A DNA stretch of 64,000 nucleotides from JASHVB01 sp035523995. GTDB taxonomy: Bacteria; Pseudomonadota; Alphaproteobacteria; Acetobacterales; Acetobacteraceae. Made by a program: the position numbers and the translations under genes. Of the stretch, positions 42,489 to 50,927 are shown piece by piece; position 1 is the first letter of the stretch; each line of letters begins with the position of its first letter. The DNA lies in the NCBI GenBank assembly GCA_035523995.1, contig DATKPQ010000045.1, positions 166,390-230,389 on the forward strand, read 5' to 3'. The notes below the pieces were generated by a model that did no database searches, had not been told where the DNA came from, and saw only the letters and a list, made by a program, of their open reading frames with translations.

Positions 42489-43143
42489 CGAAGGGCGCAC
42501 CGGCCTCCGGCTGCAAAAACAGACAGATGTCCGTGACGTGGCGAGGCAGTGCAAGAGCAGATGCGAAGTATTGCTCTGCTGCCAGTTGGTACAATGCTTT
42601 TTCTTCCGCGTTCAGGCGGCGCGTTAGCGTCATGTGGAAGAACCAGGTCTCGAACACGTAGGGATAACCCCAGCGCACCAGCATTGCATCCTGCGGCGGC
42701 GTCAGACGCGTGCGACGGCGGCGCGCGAGTTCGGCCTCGGATGGCGGCGCGCGGAACTGATCCAGATGCGCGACACAGGCATCGGCGAGGCCCTGCAATC
42801 GTGGGCAATGCGTGGTCTCGCGCAGCGCCAGGAAGCCGAATACGTCGGACACAGCCAACTTGGGCAGCGTAAACGGCGCGGTATGGTTGGCGAGTTCCGT
42901 GGTGGCTGCCAGTAGATCGAACCACTGGCGCACTCGGGCCAGACGAAATGGCGGCTTCAGCGTCGCATGGAATCCATAAAGCCGCGGTTCTGCGGTTACC
43001 TCGCCAATATCCTGCAGATCAGGCTGCGGTGTCGATGCGCCGCTCGCAGGATCGCGGCCCAGCCAAACGGCCGCCTTTGTGAACAATGGATCTTCCGATT
43101 GCGGCGCGTAATACACGGCGACGCGCGAGTCCGGTCCCATCAT
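42457..43143 (-). CDS. Phosphonate-operon DUF1045 protein, 2H phosphoesterase-like
   Basis: 228 residues. It belongs to DUF1045 (the 'putative phosphonate metabolism protein' family found beside C-P lyase genes). Two H-x-T motifs, FHATLKPPF near residue 58 and FFHMTLTRRL near residue 175, are the hallmark of 2H phosphoesterases, which open cyclic phosphates or RNA 2',3'-bonds. Since phnP, the cyclic ribose-phosphate phosphodiesterase, is absent from this cluster, I infer that this protein could supply that step. Its ATG overlaps the phnM stop (ATGA), so it is the last gene of the operon. Confidence 0.85.
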   Translation of the reverse strand: MMGPDSRVAVYYAPQSEDPLFTKAAVWLGRDPASGASTPQPDLQDIGEVTAEPRLYGFHATLKPPFRLARVRQWFDLLAATTELANHTAPFTLPKLAVSDVFGFLALRETTHCPRLQGLADACVAHLDQFRAPPSEAELARRRRTRLTPPQDAMLVRWGYPYVFETWFFHMTLTRRLNAEEKALYQLAAEQYFASALALPRHVTDICLFLQPEAGAPFVIAERLKLRG

Positions 43144-44273
43144 GCGACGCGGTCTCCGGCGCGCCAGACCTGGCGCACGACAGGCAACTTTTCGTGCAGC
43201 CGTACGCGCGCCAGGTCGGCACGCTCGCCGGGCGCGATGCGTCCCCTGTCCTGCAATCCGGCAAGCCGCGCCGGTTGTTCCGTGACCATGGCAATGGCGC
43301 GCGGCAGGCCTATGCCCTGGGCGCAAGCAAACGCCGCTTCCACCAAACTGTTCGGCACGTAGTCGGAGGCGAAGGCATCCACCGCTTCGCTTGCCAGCAG
43401 ATCGGCCGCGGCGACATTGCCGGAATGCGAGCCGCCGCGCACGATGTTCGGCGCGCCGGCGATCACGTCCATGCGTGCGGCCTTGGCGGCGCACGCCGCT
43501 TCCATCGTCACCGGAAACTCGCTGATGCAGATGCCGTCCGCGGCATTTTCACAAATTTCGGCCTCGGTACGGTCGTCGTGGCTGGCGAGCGCGACGTTGC
43601 GGCCCCGCACGCGTTGCAGCAGTGCCTGCCGGTTGGGAATACGCAGCCGCTGCCGCTGATCCTGCAATTCGCGAATGCGGCGGTCGATGGTGGCTTCGTC
43701 CATGCCGCCGCGGCGGCGCAGCGCCCGGTAGAAATCGATGTTGGCGTACTGGCCCACGCCTGGGCTGTGATCCATCAGGCTGACCATGCGCACCAGAGGA
43801 TGGTCCGCGACCGGATCGAGCAAGTCCAGCATGTCGGCGGCAGGGACTTCGCAGCGGAGATGCAGGAAATGCGCGGCCTTCAGCAGCGCGGCGTCCGTGA
43901 GTGCGTCCAGGTCCATCACGCCGTCGCGGAAGGTACGGATGCGTTCGACATCGAATCCGAGATCGCCGAGGCATAAGGCATCGAACACGGTGGTGACGCC
44001 AGCGGCGGCGCATTGCGCGTCATGCGCCACCATCGCGGATCGCGACGGCCAGCGCGCCAGGGATCGAGGCTGCACCTGGCGTTCCAGATTGTCGGTATGC
44101 AGATCGACGATGCCGGGGATCAGGTAATCGCCGTCCAGATCGAGAGCGCCCGGTGCCGTCGAACGGCCAGATTGCACCTCCGCAATGTCGCCGTCTCGGA
44201 CCACAACCGTGCCAAACACCACAGCATCCGGCAGAACCAGCAGTGCATTGGTCAGAACGGTCTCTTGGTTCAT
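43140..44273 (-). CDS. phnM: Ribose 1-methylphosphonate 5-triphosphate diphosphatase PhnM
   Basis: 377 residues, amidohydrolase superfamily. The metal-binding opening GIVDLHTDNLERQVQPR is typical of PhnM, followed by LASHDDRTEAEI, APNIVRGGSHSGNVAA and ALASDYVPNSLVEAAF. PhnM removes pyrophosphate from the ribose 5-triphosphate intermediate of the C-P lyase pathway. ATGA overlaps with phnL upstream and the DUF1045 gene downstream place it firmly in the operon. A second paralogue is encoded at 49776. Confidence 0.95.
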   Translation of the reverse strand: MNQETVLTNALLVLPDAVVFGTVVVRDGDIAEVQSGRSTAPGALDLDGDYLIPGIVDLHTDNLERQVQPRSLARWPSRSAMVAHDAQCAAAGVTTVFDALCLGDLGFDVERIRTFRDGVMDLDALTDAALLKAAHFLHLRCEVPAADMLDLLDPVADHPLVRMVSLMDHSPGVGQYANIDFYRALRRRGGMDEATIDRRIRELQDQRQRLRIPNRQALLQRVRGRNVALASHDDRTEAEICENAADGICISEFPVTMEAACAAKAARMDVIAGAPNIVRGGSHSGNVAAADLLASEAVDAFASDYVPNSLVEAAFACAQGIGLPRAIAMVTEQPARLAGLQDRGRIAPGERADLARVRLHEKLPVVRQVWRAGDRVA

Positions 44274-44971
44274 GCGGCGTCCTGCATTGGCATCAGCGAG
44301 AACAATTGATCGGCGATGGCATCGCGGACCTCGGCATCGTGGCAGATGGCGACGATCGCGGTGCCGTGGGCTTTCGCCTCTTCCACCATGGATACGACGA
44401 TTGCGCGGTTTTCGGCGTCCAACGATGCGGTCGGTTCATCGAGCAACACCACCGGATAATCCGCAATCAGCCCGCGCGCCAGATTCACCCGCTGTTGCTC
44501 GCCGCCCGAGAACGTGGCCGGCGGAATCGCGTGCAGCCGGCGCGGAATGTTCAAACGCAGCAGCAATTCCGTTGCGCGGTGGCGGGCCTCGTCGGTGGCG
44601 ATGCCGCGCGACAGCAGTACTTCCGCGACAACATCCAGCGCCGACACGCGTGGCACCACACGTAGAAACTGGCTGACATAGCCGAGTGTCTCGCGTCGTA
44701 CGGCAAGGATCGTGCGCGGATCGGCCGACGCGATATCGACCATCTTGCCATGGTGACGAATCAAGATGCGTCCGCCTTGGGTGCGGTAGTTCCCGTATAA
44801 TGTGCGCATCAGTGTCGATTTGCCGGCACCCGACGGGCCGGCCAGCACGACGCATTCGCCTGCATGAACGACAAGGCCGACACCGGATAGCACCGGAATG
44901 TGCACGCCGCCGCGCAAATGCAGGGTGAAGCCCTTGGATAGATTTTCGGTGGCCAGCATTACCGGTGGCAT
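44270..44971 (-). CDS. phnL: C-P lyase ABC-type protein PhnL
   Basis: 233 residues from ATG 44971. Walker A is GPSGAGKST, the signature FSGGEQQRVNLAR and Walker B VVLLDEPTAS; the N-terminal LSKGFTLHLRGGVHIPVLSG is typical of PhnL. Despite its ABC fold, PhnL has no membrane partner and works with the C-P lyase core. It overlaps phnM by ATGA, but 154 bases with an inverted repeat separate it from phnK. Confidence 0.95.
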   Translation of the reverse strand: MPPVMLATENLSKGFTLHLRGGVHIPVLSGVGLVVHAGECVVLAGPSGAGKSTLMRTLYGNYRTQGGRILIRHHGKMVDIASADPRTILAVRRETLGYVSQFLRVVPRVSALDVVAEVLLSRGIATDEARHRATELLLRLNIPRRLHAIPPATFSGGEQQRVNLARGLIADYPVVLLDEPTASLDAENRAIVVSMVEEAKAHGTAIVAICHDAEVRDAIADQLFSLMPMQDAA

Positions 44972-45000
44972 GCGGAAACCCTCCGGCTTTGAAGCATCAC

Positions 45001-45112
45001 GGTCATGGCCGGGCATGACCCAGCCATCCACGCACAGCAGGTCGGGCGCGCTTGGTTATCAGACGGGACCCATCGATCTGGGGAGATGGCCGGGTCAAGT
45101 CCGGCCATGACG
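45001..45112. repeat. Palindromic repeat (family C) between phnK and phnL
   Basis: GGTCATGGCCGGGCATGACC at 45001 and GATGGCCGGGTCAAGTCCGG, ending CCATGACGA at about 45112, are two related GGCCGG palindromes in inverted arrangement. They fill the only large gap inside the otherwise overlapping phn operon, so an insertion after operon formation is likely. The element could reduce read-through or stabilise upstream mRNA. Confidence 0.65.
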
Positions 45113-45125
45113 AGGGGGCTTATCG

Positions 45126-45902
45126 TCATGCGTGCAGCACCGAGCTGACCAAAAGCTGCGTGTATGGATGCTGCGGATCATCGAGCACCTGATCGGTCAA
45201 TCCCGTCTCCACGACGCGTCCACGCTGCATCACCGCGATGCGATGCGCCAGCAAGCGCGCCACCGCGATGTCGTGCGTGACTAACACCGCGGCGATGCCC
45301 AACCGCGCAACCAGCGTGCGGATCAAATCCAGCAGACGAGCCTGCACGGAAACATCCAAACCGCCGGTTGGTTCGTCCATGAACACCAGCCGCGGATGAG
45401 TTACCAGCGTGCGGGCGATTTGCAACCTTTGCAGCATGCCGCCGGAGAATGTGCGCGGCAAGTCGTCGATACGATCCGCGTCGATCTCCACCTGGCGCAG
45501 CCATTCCAGCGCCTGCGTGCGGATGTCTCCGTAGTGGCGGGCGCCTTGCGCCATCAGCCGCTCGCCGACATTACCGCCGGCGGTGACGTTCATACGTAGG
45601 TTCTGCCGCGGATCCTGGTGCACGAAGCCCCAATCGGAGCGATGCAGCGCACGCAGCGCCGGGGCAGGCATTGCGTGCACGTCGTGCAGCCGGCCGGTCG
45701 GGTCGCGATACCACACCGCACCGGAATCCGGCGTCAGGCGACCTGACAGCACGTTCAGCAGCGTCGTCTTGCCGGATCCCGATTCGCCGACGATGGCGAG
45801 CATCTCGCCGGGCCACAGGTCGATGTCGACCCCCGCCAGCGCGGCAATGCTACCAAAGGACAGTGCAAGGCCGCGAGCCGATAGCAGGGTATCGTCGTTC
45901 AT
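45126..45902 (-). CDS. phnK: C-P lyase ABC-type ATPase PhnK
   Basis: 258 residues from ATG 45902. Walker A is GESGSGKTT, Q-loop region WGFVHQDPRQNLRMNVTAG, signature FSGGMLQRLQIAR and Walker B LVFMDEPTGGLD; the C-terminus QVLDDPQHPYTQLLVSSVL resembles peptide-type ABC ATPases. PhnK docks on the PhnGHIJ core complex and is needed for C-P bond cleavage in vivo. It overlaps phnJ by four bases. Confidence 0.95.
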   Translation of the reverse strand: MNDDTLLSARGLALSFGSIAALAGVDIDLWPGEMLAIVGESGSGKTTLLNVLSGRLTPDSGAVWYRDPTGRLHDVHAMPAPALRALHRSDWGFVHQDPRQNLRMNVTAGGNVGERLMAQGARHYGDIRTQALEWLRQVEIDADRIDDLPRTFSGGMLQRLQIARTLVTHPRLVFMDEPTGGLDVSVQARLLDLIRTLVARLGIAAVLVTHDIAVARLLAHRIAVMQRGRVVETGLTDQVLDDPQHPYTQLLVSSVLHA

Positions 45903-46765
45903 TCGGCAGCATCCTGCATGGCGGCGGCACCGACATGGCCCGCAGCGCGGCGTTCGGCGCAGTGGTCGGTGTCGGAGCACACGAACAACCGGCCACCGCG
46001 ATCGTCGGTGACGACTTCATCCAGATAGACGTTGTCCGCGCCGCACAATCCGCAAGCGTGCGGTGCGCGGATGGTGCGGAATGGATGGTCGTCGAAATCC
46101 AGAGAACGGACTTCGGTGTAAGGCGGGATCGCATAGATGCGCTTCTCGCGCCCGGCACCGAAAAGCTGCAGCGCGGGCATCATGTGCATCTTCGGATTGT
46201 CGAACGCGGGGATCGGGCTGGGGGACATCAGGTAGCGTTGATTCACCATCACCGGATAGTCATAGCTGATCGAGATCTGGCCGTAGCGGGCAATGTCTTC
46301 GTACAGCTTCACGTGCATCAGCCCGTAATCTGCAAGCCCGTGCATGCGGCGGGTTTCCGCTCGGCTTGGTTCCAATCGGAACAATGGCTCGGGTTGCGGC
46401 ACCTGATAAACGATGATCTGGTCCTCGCTCAGCCTCGTCTCCGGAACGCGGTGCCGCGTCTGGATCACCGTTGCTTCCGACGTATGCGTCGTGGTCTGGA
46501 CGCCCGCCGTGCGTGCGAAGAAGCGGCGGATGGAGACGGCATTCGTGGTATCGTCGGCACCCTGGTCGATCACCTTCAACACATCGTCCTGTCCCAGTAC
46601 GGAGGCGGTCACCTGAATGCCGCCCGTGCCCCATCCATACGGCAACGGCATCTCACGCGAGCCGAACGGCACCTGATGCCCCGGTATCGCCACCGCCTTC
46701 AACAGCGCGCGTCGGATCATGCGTTTAGTTTGCTCATCGAGATAGGCGAAGTTGTAGCCGTTCAT
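45899..46765 (-). CDS. phnJ: Carbon-phosphorus lyase PhnJ
   Basis: 288 residues. The cluster motif C-x2-C-x21-C-x5-C runs from HACGLCGADN to FVCSDTDHC near the C-terminus, the same spacing as in E. coli PhnJ. The glycine-rich PYGWGTGGIQVTASVLG near residue 45 corresponds to the radical-bearing Gly region. PhnJ uses a [4Fe-4S] cluster and S-adenosylmethionine to split ribose 1-phosphonate 5-phosphate into a hydrocarbon and cyclic ribose phosphate. With methylphosphonate the product is methane. It overlaps phnI and phnK by ATGA. Confidence 0.97.
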   Translation of the reverse strand: MNGYNFAYLDEQTKRMIRRALLKAVAIPGHQVPFGSREMPLPYGWGTGGIQVTASVLGQDDVLKVIDQGADDTTNAVSIRRFFARTAGVQTTTHTSEATVIQTRHRVPETRLSEDQIIVYQVPQPEPLFRLEPSRAETRRMHGLADYGLMHVKLYEDIARYGQISISYDYPVMVNQRYLMSPSPIPAFDNPKMHMMPALQLFGAGREKRIYAIPPYTEVRSLDFDDHPFRTIRAPHACGLCGADNVYLDEVVTDDRGGRLFVCSDTDHCAERRAAGHVGAAAMQDAAE

Positions 46766-47850
46766 TCTGCCGCCTCCGCTGGCTCGGCCTGGTGCACTGC
46801 CTCGCGCCGCATGCGGCGAACGTTCTCCAGCTCGCTCTGGAAATCGACATAGTGCGGCAGTTTCAAATGCTCCACGAAACCGGTCGCTTCAATGTTGTCG
46901 GAATGGTACACGACGAACTCGACATTCTGTGCCGGTGCAGTGACATCCTCGCCCAGCTCCTCCGCCCGCATGGCGCGATCGACCAGGGCCATCGCCATCG
47001 CCTTGCGCTCGCAATGTCCGAACACAAGGCCGTAGCCGCGCGTGAACTGCGCCGGCACCTTCTTCGAACCCTTGAACTGGTTCACCATCTGGCATTCGGT
47101 CAGCACGATGTCGCCGATGTCGATGACGAAACCAAGTTCCGGCGGCTCGATTTCTACCGACACCTCGCCCATGCGTATTTCGCCAGCGAACGGATGCGAC
47201 CCGCCGTAACCGCGCTGCGTCGAATACCCCAGCGCCAACAGGAACCCTTCATCGCCACGAGCCAACGCTTGCAGCCGCACATCACGCTGCGCCGGGAAAC
47301 GCAGTGGCTCGCGCGTCAAATCCCCCGGTTCCCCGTCGCCGCCGCCATCCTGCTCCAGCAATCCCTCGTGCCCAAGAATATCGGGCACGCGTGGCATTGT
47401 TGCGTCGTCCGGTTCCGTCCGTGGTGCCGGGAGCGGCGCACCATCCGCGGCCAGGGCGAAATCCAGCAGCCGGTGCGTGTAGTCGTAGGTTGGGCCGAGC
47501 AACTGCCCCCCCGGCAGGTCCTTGAACACCGCCGAAATGCGCCGCTGTATCGCCATATCCGTCGTGTCCACCGGCACAGAAAAGGCGAAGCGCGGCAGAG
47601 TGGCGCGATAGGCACGCAGCAGGAATGCGGCCTCGATCAGATCGCCTTGCGCCTGCTTCACAGCCAGGGCCGATAGCTCGCGATCGTACAGCGACCCTTC
47701 GCCCATCGCACGATCCACGGCGCGGCCGAGCTGTTGCTCCACCTGCGCCAGCGACAGTTCCGGCACCGCAGGATCGCCACGCCGCGCCTCTGCCAACCAG
47801 GTATGCGCGGCGTCGATGGCTTGCTCGCCGCCTTTGACCGTGACGTACAT
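46762..47850 (-). CDS. phnI: C-P lyase core subunit PhnI
   Basis: 362 residues, close to the E. coli length. MYVTVKGGEQAIDAAHTWL, RAYRATLPRFAFSVP, ALGYSTQRGYGGSHPFAGEIRMGE and FGHCERKAMAMALVDRAM are family blocks. PhnI is a nucleosidase that, with PhnG and PhnH, couples phosphonate to the ribose of ATP, displacing adenine. Three bases separate it from phnH and its end overlaps phnJ. Confidence 0.96.
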   Translation of the reverse strand: MYVTVKGGEQAIDAAHTWLAEARRGDPAVPELSLAQVEQQLGRAVDRAMGEGSLYDRELSALAVKQAQGDLIEAAFLLRAYRATLPRFAFSVPVDTTDMAIQRRISAVFKDLPGGQLLGPTYDYTHRLLDFALAADGAPLPAPRTEPDDATMPRVPDILGHEGLLEQDGGGDGEPGDLTREPLRFPAQRDVRLQALARGDEGFLLALGYSTQRGYGGSHPFAGEIRMGEVSVEIEPPELGFVIDIGDIVLTECQMVNQFKGSKKVPAQFTRGYGLVFGHCERKAMAMALVDRAMRAEELGEDVTAPAQNVEFVVYHSDNIEATGFVEHLKLPHYVDFQSELENVRRMRREAVHQAEPAEAAE

Positions 47851-47853
47851 GGC

Positions 47854-48435
47854 TCAGACCTCCTGCAACGCCACGCTGCGCGGCAGGGCGGCGAGCGACG
47901 TGCCGGCACACAGCACGATGTCGATTCCACGCGGGAACAAGGCATGGTTCTCTTGCCACGCGGCGGAAAACTCAGCGGGCAGTCCATCGACTGCCAGAGT
48001 CGCGGGCACCCGTAACCCTGGCCCTGCGAGCCGGAACGCCCTGCCGCGACCGAGCGCATTCACTTGCAACACCAGAGTCGCCGCGGTTTCCGGCGCTTCA
48101 TGCGATCCTGCCGGCAGCGACCCAAGCGGCGGCAGTGACAGCGCAACCGCAAAGCCGCACGCCTCGGCGTCTGCGATGATCGATGCGCCGCAATGAAATG
48201 CTATCCAATCCCGCGCTCCATTTGCCGCAACATCGAGCCACACCGGTGTGTCGTAATCGAGCAATGTCAGTAATACTGCCGCGGTCGAAGGTGCCAGCGG
48301 TGCCGGCGGTTCCAGACCGATACCCGCGTCGTGAATCCGGCCAGGCCGCGCCATCGCATCCAGCACGGCGCGAAAGCAAGCCTGCGCGCCCGCCACGGGA
48401 TCGGTAAAGCCGGGCGGCAAATTCGTTGTGCTCAT
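47854..48435 (-). CDS. phnH: C-P lyase core subunit PhnH
   Basis: 193 residues from ATG 48435. It opens PPGFTDPVAGAQACFRAVLDAMARPGR, then LLTLLDYDTPVWLD and RAFRLAGPGLR, all family landmarks. PhnH is a non-catalytic PLP-transferase-fold subunit of the PhnGHIJ complex. The ATG overlaps the phnG stop by four bases. The longer frame to 48675 is antisense and out of family. Confidence 0.95.
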   Translation of the reverse strand: MSTTNLPPGFTDPVAGAQACFRAVLDAMARPGRIHDAGIGLEPPAPLAPSTAAVLLTLLDYDTPVWLDVAANGARDWIAFHCGASIIADAEACGFAVALSLPPLGSLPAGSHEAPETAATLVLQVNALGRGRAFRLAGPGLRVPATLAVDGLPAEFSAAWQENHALFPRGIDIVLCAGTSLAALPRSVALQEV

Positions 48436-48899
48436 GTCCGCATGTTCCGCATGGCAAAGAACTGCACCTTGGTCGCGGCGGCCTTGGCGGCGATGTCCGC
48501 GCGGTGCGCGCGCTGTTTGTCGGCCAGCGGTTCGATCACCCTCGTGTGCAGTTCGAAGGTCTGGGCCGGATCCTGAAGCATGGCATCGACCACCGCGGCC
48601 AGTTCCGCCTGCTGCGCATCGCGCCCGGCGACATAGGCATGGCCGACTAGCCCTTGCTCGGTGCGCACGCTGCAACGCGTGACGGTCATCTCGCCGAGGT
48701 TGAACGGTGCGCCGCCGCCGCCGGTGCGTCCGCGTACCATCACTAGGCCGGCTTCCGGCCCGCGCAGCCTGGTGTAGCGCGGCAGCGCGGCATGACGTTC
48801 CAGCAGCCCGGCTATGTCTGCAGCATCCGCCCTGGCCAGCACCGCCATCCAGCGGCGGCGTGCGGCGTGGGGTTCATGGGGGCCGGCATCATCCCGCAT
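48432..48899 (-). CDS. phnG: C-P lyase core subunit PhnG
   Basis: 155 residues. RRRWMAVLARADAADIAGLL, RGPEAGLVMVRGRTGGGGAPFNLGEMTVTRCSV-type core and VGHAYVAGRDAQQAELAAVVDAML fit PhnG. It is the first gene of the operon, 25 bases after a predicted promoter/operator. It works with PhnI in activating phosphonates. Confidence 0.94.
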   Translation of the reverse strand: MRDDAGPHEPHAARRRWMAVLARADAADIAGLLERHAALPRYTRLRGPEAGLVMVRGRTGGGGAPFNLGEMTVTRCSVRTEQGLVGHAYVAGRDAQQAELAAVVDAMLQDPAQTFELHTRVIEPLADKQRAHRADIAAKAAATKVQFFAMRNMRT

Positions 48900-48923
48900 T
48901 GTCTCGCCCGAAGCTCGTCCAGA

Positions 48924-48960
48924 TGTCTAGACAGCTAGTCCCGCATCGGGCTATCGTCAA
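48924..48960 (-). promoter_or_regulatory. Predicted phnG promoter with overlapping PhnF operator
   Basis: On the minus strand TTGACG (48960-48955) and TAGCTG (48937-48932) are 17 bases apart. A perfect 10-bp palindrome, TGTCTAGACA (48924-48933), overlaps the -10 and the predicted start of transcription. It matches the GT-N-TA-N-AC half-site pattern described for the HutC subfamily of GntR regulators, to which PhnF belongs. Repression of phnG by PhnF is therefore likely; phnF itself lies 70 bases away in the other direction and could be autoregulated. Confidence 0.7.
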
Positions 48961-49003
48961 CCGCGAAATCGCACAAACGGGGTTCGACGTGCGTGACGAA
49001 ACC

Positions 49004-49762
49004 ATGACTTTGACCCGCGACAACGACAACAGGCCCAGTCATCCGGTGCTGCGTCATGAAGGTGTCGCGCTGTGGCGGCAGATCGCCAGTCATCTGCAGC
49101 AGGATATCGGCGCGGGCACCTATCCGCCGGGAGGCCGATTGCCGACCGAAGCCGAACTGTCGCAGCAGTTCGCAGTCAATCGCCACACGGTGCGCCGCGC
49201 GCTGGAGGAACTGTCGCGCAGCGGCCTGGTGCGCGTGGAGCAAGGCCGCGGATCGTTCGTCGCCGAGGACGTTATCGAATACGCCGTCGAGCCGCGCACG
49301 CGGTTCAGCGAGTGGATCAAGCGCCACAACAAGGAACCATCCGGCCGCGTGTTGGAACTGAAGGAAACGGTAGCGGACTCGCAGGTTGCGACCGGGCTTG
49401 GCATTCGGGCTGGCGGACGCGTGGTCATGCTTGAACGTCTCGGCTTTGCCGACGATCGGCCGGTCAGCCTGACCAACCATTATTTTCCCAGCGCCCGGCT
49501 GCGCGGCATGTTGGAGGCATTGCGTACCACGCCGCGCATCACCGATGCGCTGAAGGCGGTTGGCATCAACGACTATCTGCGGCAGACCACGCGCGTGACC
49601 GCTCGGCTGCCCAGCGGTGACGAGGCGGAGCTGCTGCGCATGCCGCGCAACCGGCCACTTCTGTTGGCCGAGAATATCAACGTTGACCACGCGGGGCAGG
49701 TTATCGAGTTCGCCATAGGGCGCTATCCCACGCCGCGCGTGCAAATCGTGTTCGAACCGTAA
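49004..49762 (+). CDS. phnF: GntR/HutC-family phosphonate regulator PhnF
   Basis: 252 residues. The GntR winged helix is ALWRQIASHLQQDIGAGTYPPGG with RLPTEAELSQQFAVNRHTVRRAL and GLVRVEQGRGSFV. The UTRA effector domain follows (TRFSEWIKRHNKEPSGRVLEL onward). It is divergent from phnG and faces the palindrome at 48924. The start ATG 49004 was selected; upstream in-frame codons are antisense to phnG. The second phnM paralogue follows 13 bases downstream and is probably co-transcribed. Confidence 0.93.
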   Translation: MTLTRDNDNRPSHPVLRHEGVALWRQIASHLQQDIGAGTYPPGGRLPTEAELSQQFAVNRHTVRRALEELSRSGLVRVEQGRGSFVAEDVIEYAVEPRTRFSEWIKRHNKEPSGRVLELKETVADSQVATGLGIRAGGRVVMLERLGFADDRPVSLTNHYFPSARLRGMLEALRTTPRITDALKAVGINDYLRQTTRVTARLPSGDEAELLRMPRNRPLLLAENINVDHAGQVIEFAIGRYPTPRVQIVFEP

Positions 49763-49775
49763 GAGAGCAAACGAT

Positions 49776-50927
49776 ATGGATAGAATGCGGATCGTCGGCG
49801 GCCGCGTGCTGCTGCCGGACGGGGAGCAAGTGACGGATGTGCTGGTGGAGGAGGGGCGGATTGCCGCCATCGGCATGGAGACGACGCGCGGTGCGATATT
49901 CGATGCGCGCGGGTTACTGGTGTTGCCCGGCATCGTCGATATTCATGGCGACGCGTTCGAGCGGCAATTGCAGCCGCGGCCGGGGGTGGATTTTTCCCAC
50001 GACATCGCTCTGATCGATACCGAAGCACAATTGCTGGCCAACGGCATAACCACGGCATTTCATGGTGTCACGTTGTCCTGGGAACCCGGGCTGCGCAGTG
50101 CGGACGCCTGGGCCGCCCTCCTGACAGCGCTGCAAGCGCGGCCATGGACCTGCGATATGCGCGTGCACCTGCGGTGGGAGGCCTTTAACCTCGACGCGCT
50201 GGAACTTGCGCTGGCCGATATCCGAGCGGGCCACGTTCACCTGGTGGCGTTCAACGATCATACCCCGTCGATCATCAAGAAGCTTGGCGATCCCGTCGCG
50301 GGGGCAAAATACAGCGAGCGCGCGGGCATGACGCTGGCGGATTTCCGCGCGTTGGCCGACCGGATCGCCGCCCGTGCCGATGCAGTTGCGGGAGCGCGGG
50401 ATCGCATCGCCACGGCGGCGCGGGATGCCAGGCTGCCGCTCGCCAGCCACGACGACGCAAGCGTGCCGGCCCGCACGGCATTCCGTGAATTGGGCGCGCG
50501 TATTTGCGAATTTCCAATGGCGGAGGAAGTGGGGCAGGCCGCACGTGCGGCCGGCGATTGGGTTGTGATGGGCAGCCCGAACGTGGTGCGCGGGCGCTCG
50601 CATCTCGGCTGGGCCTCGGCCGCACGGCTGGCCGAGGCTGGGATCTGCAACGTGCTGTCGTCGGACTACTTCTACCCCGCGATGATGCGCGCGGCGTTGA
50701 TCTTGGCGCAGCGGGGCGAATTGCACCTGGAGCAGGCGTGGGCGCTGATTTCGGCGAACCCAGCGAAGGCTGCTGGCCTGCCCGATCGCGGGCTGATCGC
50801 GGCAGGGAAGCGGGCCGATCTGGCGATTGTCGATGCCAGCGTTCCGCAGGTCGTCGCGACTCTGGCTGCCGGCCGCGTCGGGTTCCTCACGCAATCGGGA
50901 GCACAGCGCTTGGCTGCCGATTTTTGA
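49776..50927 (+). CDS. PhnM-family amidohydrolase, second paralogue
   Basis: 383 residues. The PhnM opening is recognisable but altered: GIVDIHGDAFERQLQPRPGVDF replaces the H-x-D-N-L-E form of the operon's PhnM. LPLASHDDASVPARTAF, GSPNVVRGRSHLGWASAARLAEAG and NVLSSDYFYPAMMRAAL keep the metal-site pattern. It forms a probable two-gene unit with phnF. It may act on a different ribosyl triphosphate or be a redundant pathway enzyme. Confidence 0.88.
   Translation: MDRMRIVGGRVLLPDGEQVTDVLVEEGRIAAIGMETTRGAIFDARGLLVLPGIVDIHGDAFERQLQPRPGVDFSHDIALIDTEAQLLANGITTAFHGVTLSWEPGLRSADAWAALLTALQARPWTCDMRVHLRWEAFNLDALELALADIRAGHVHLVAFNDHTPSIIKKLGDPVAGAKYSERAGMTLADFRALADRIAARADAVAGARDRIATAARDARLPLASHDDASVPARTAFRELGARICEFPMAEEVGQAARAAGDWVVMGSPNVVRGRSHLGWASAARLAEAGICNVLSSDYFYPAMMRAALILAQRGELHLEQAWALISANPAKAAGLPDRGLIAAGKRADLAIVDASVPQVVATLAAGRVGFLTQSGAQRLAADF

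Noticed and set aside
42100..42925. 341-codon minus-strand frame over phnN
   Set aside because: It is antisense to phnN and out of frame with the DUF1045 gene.
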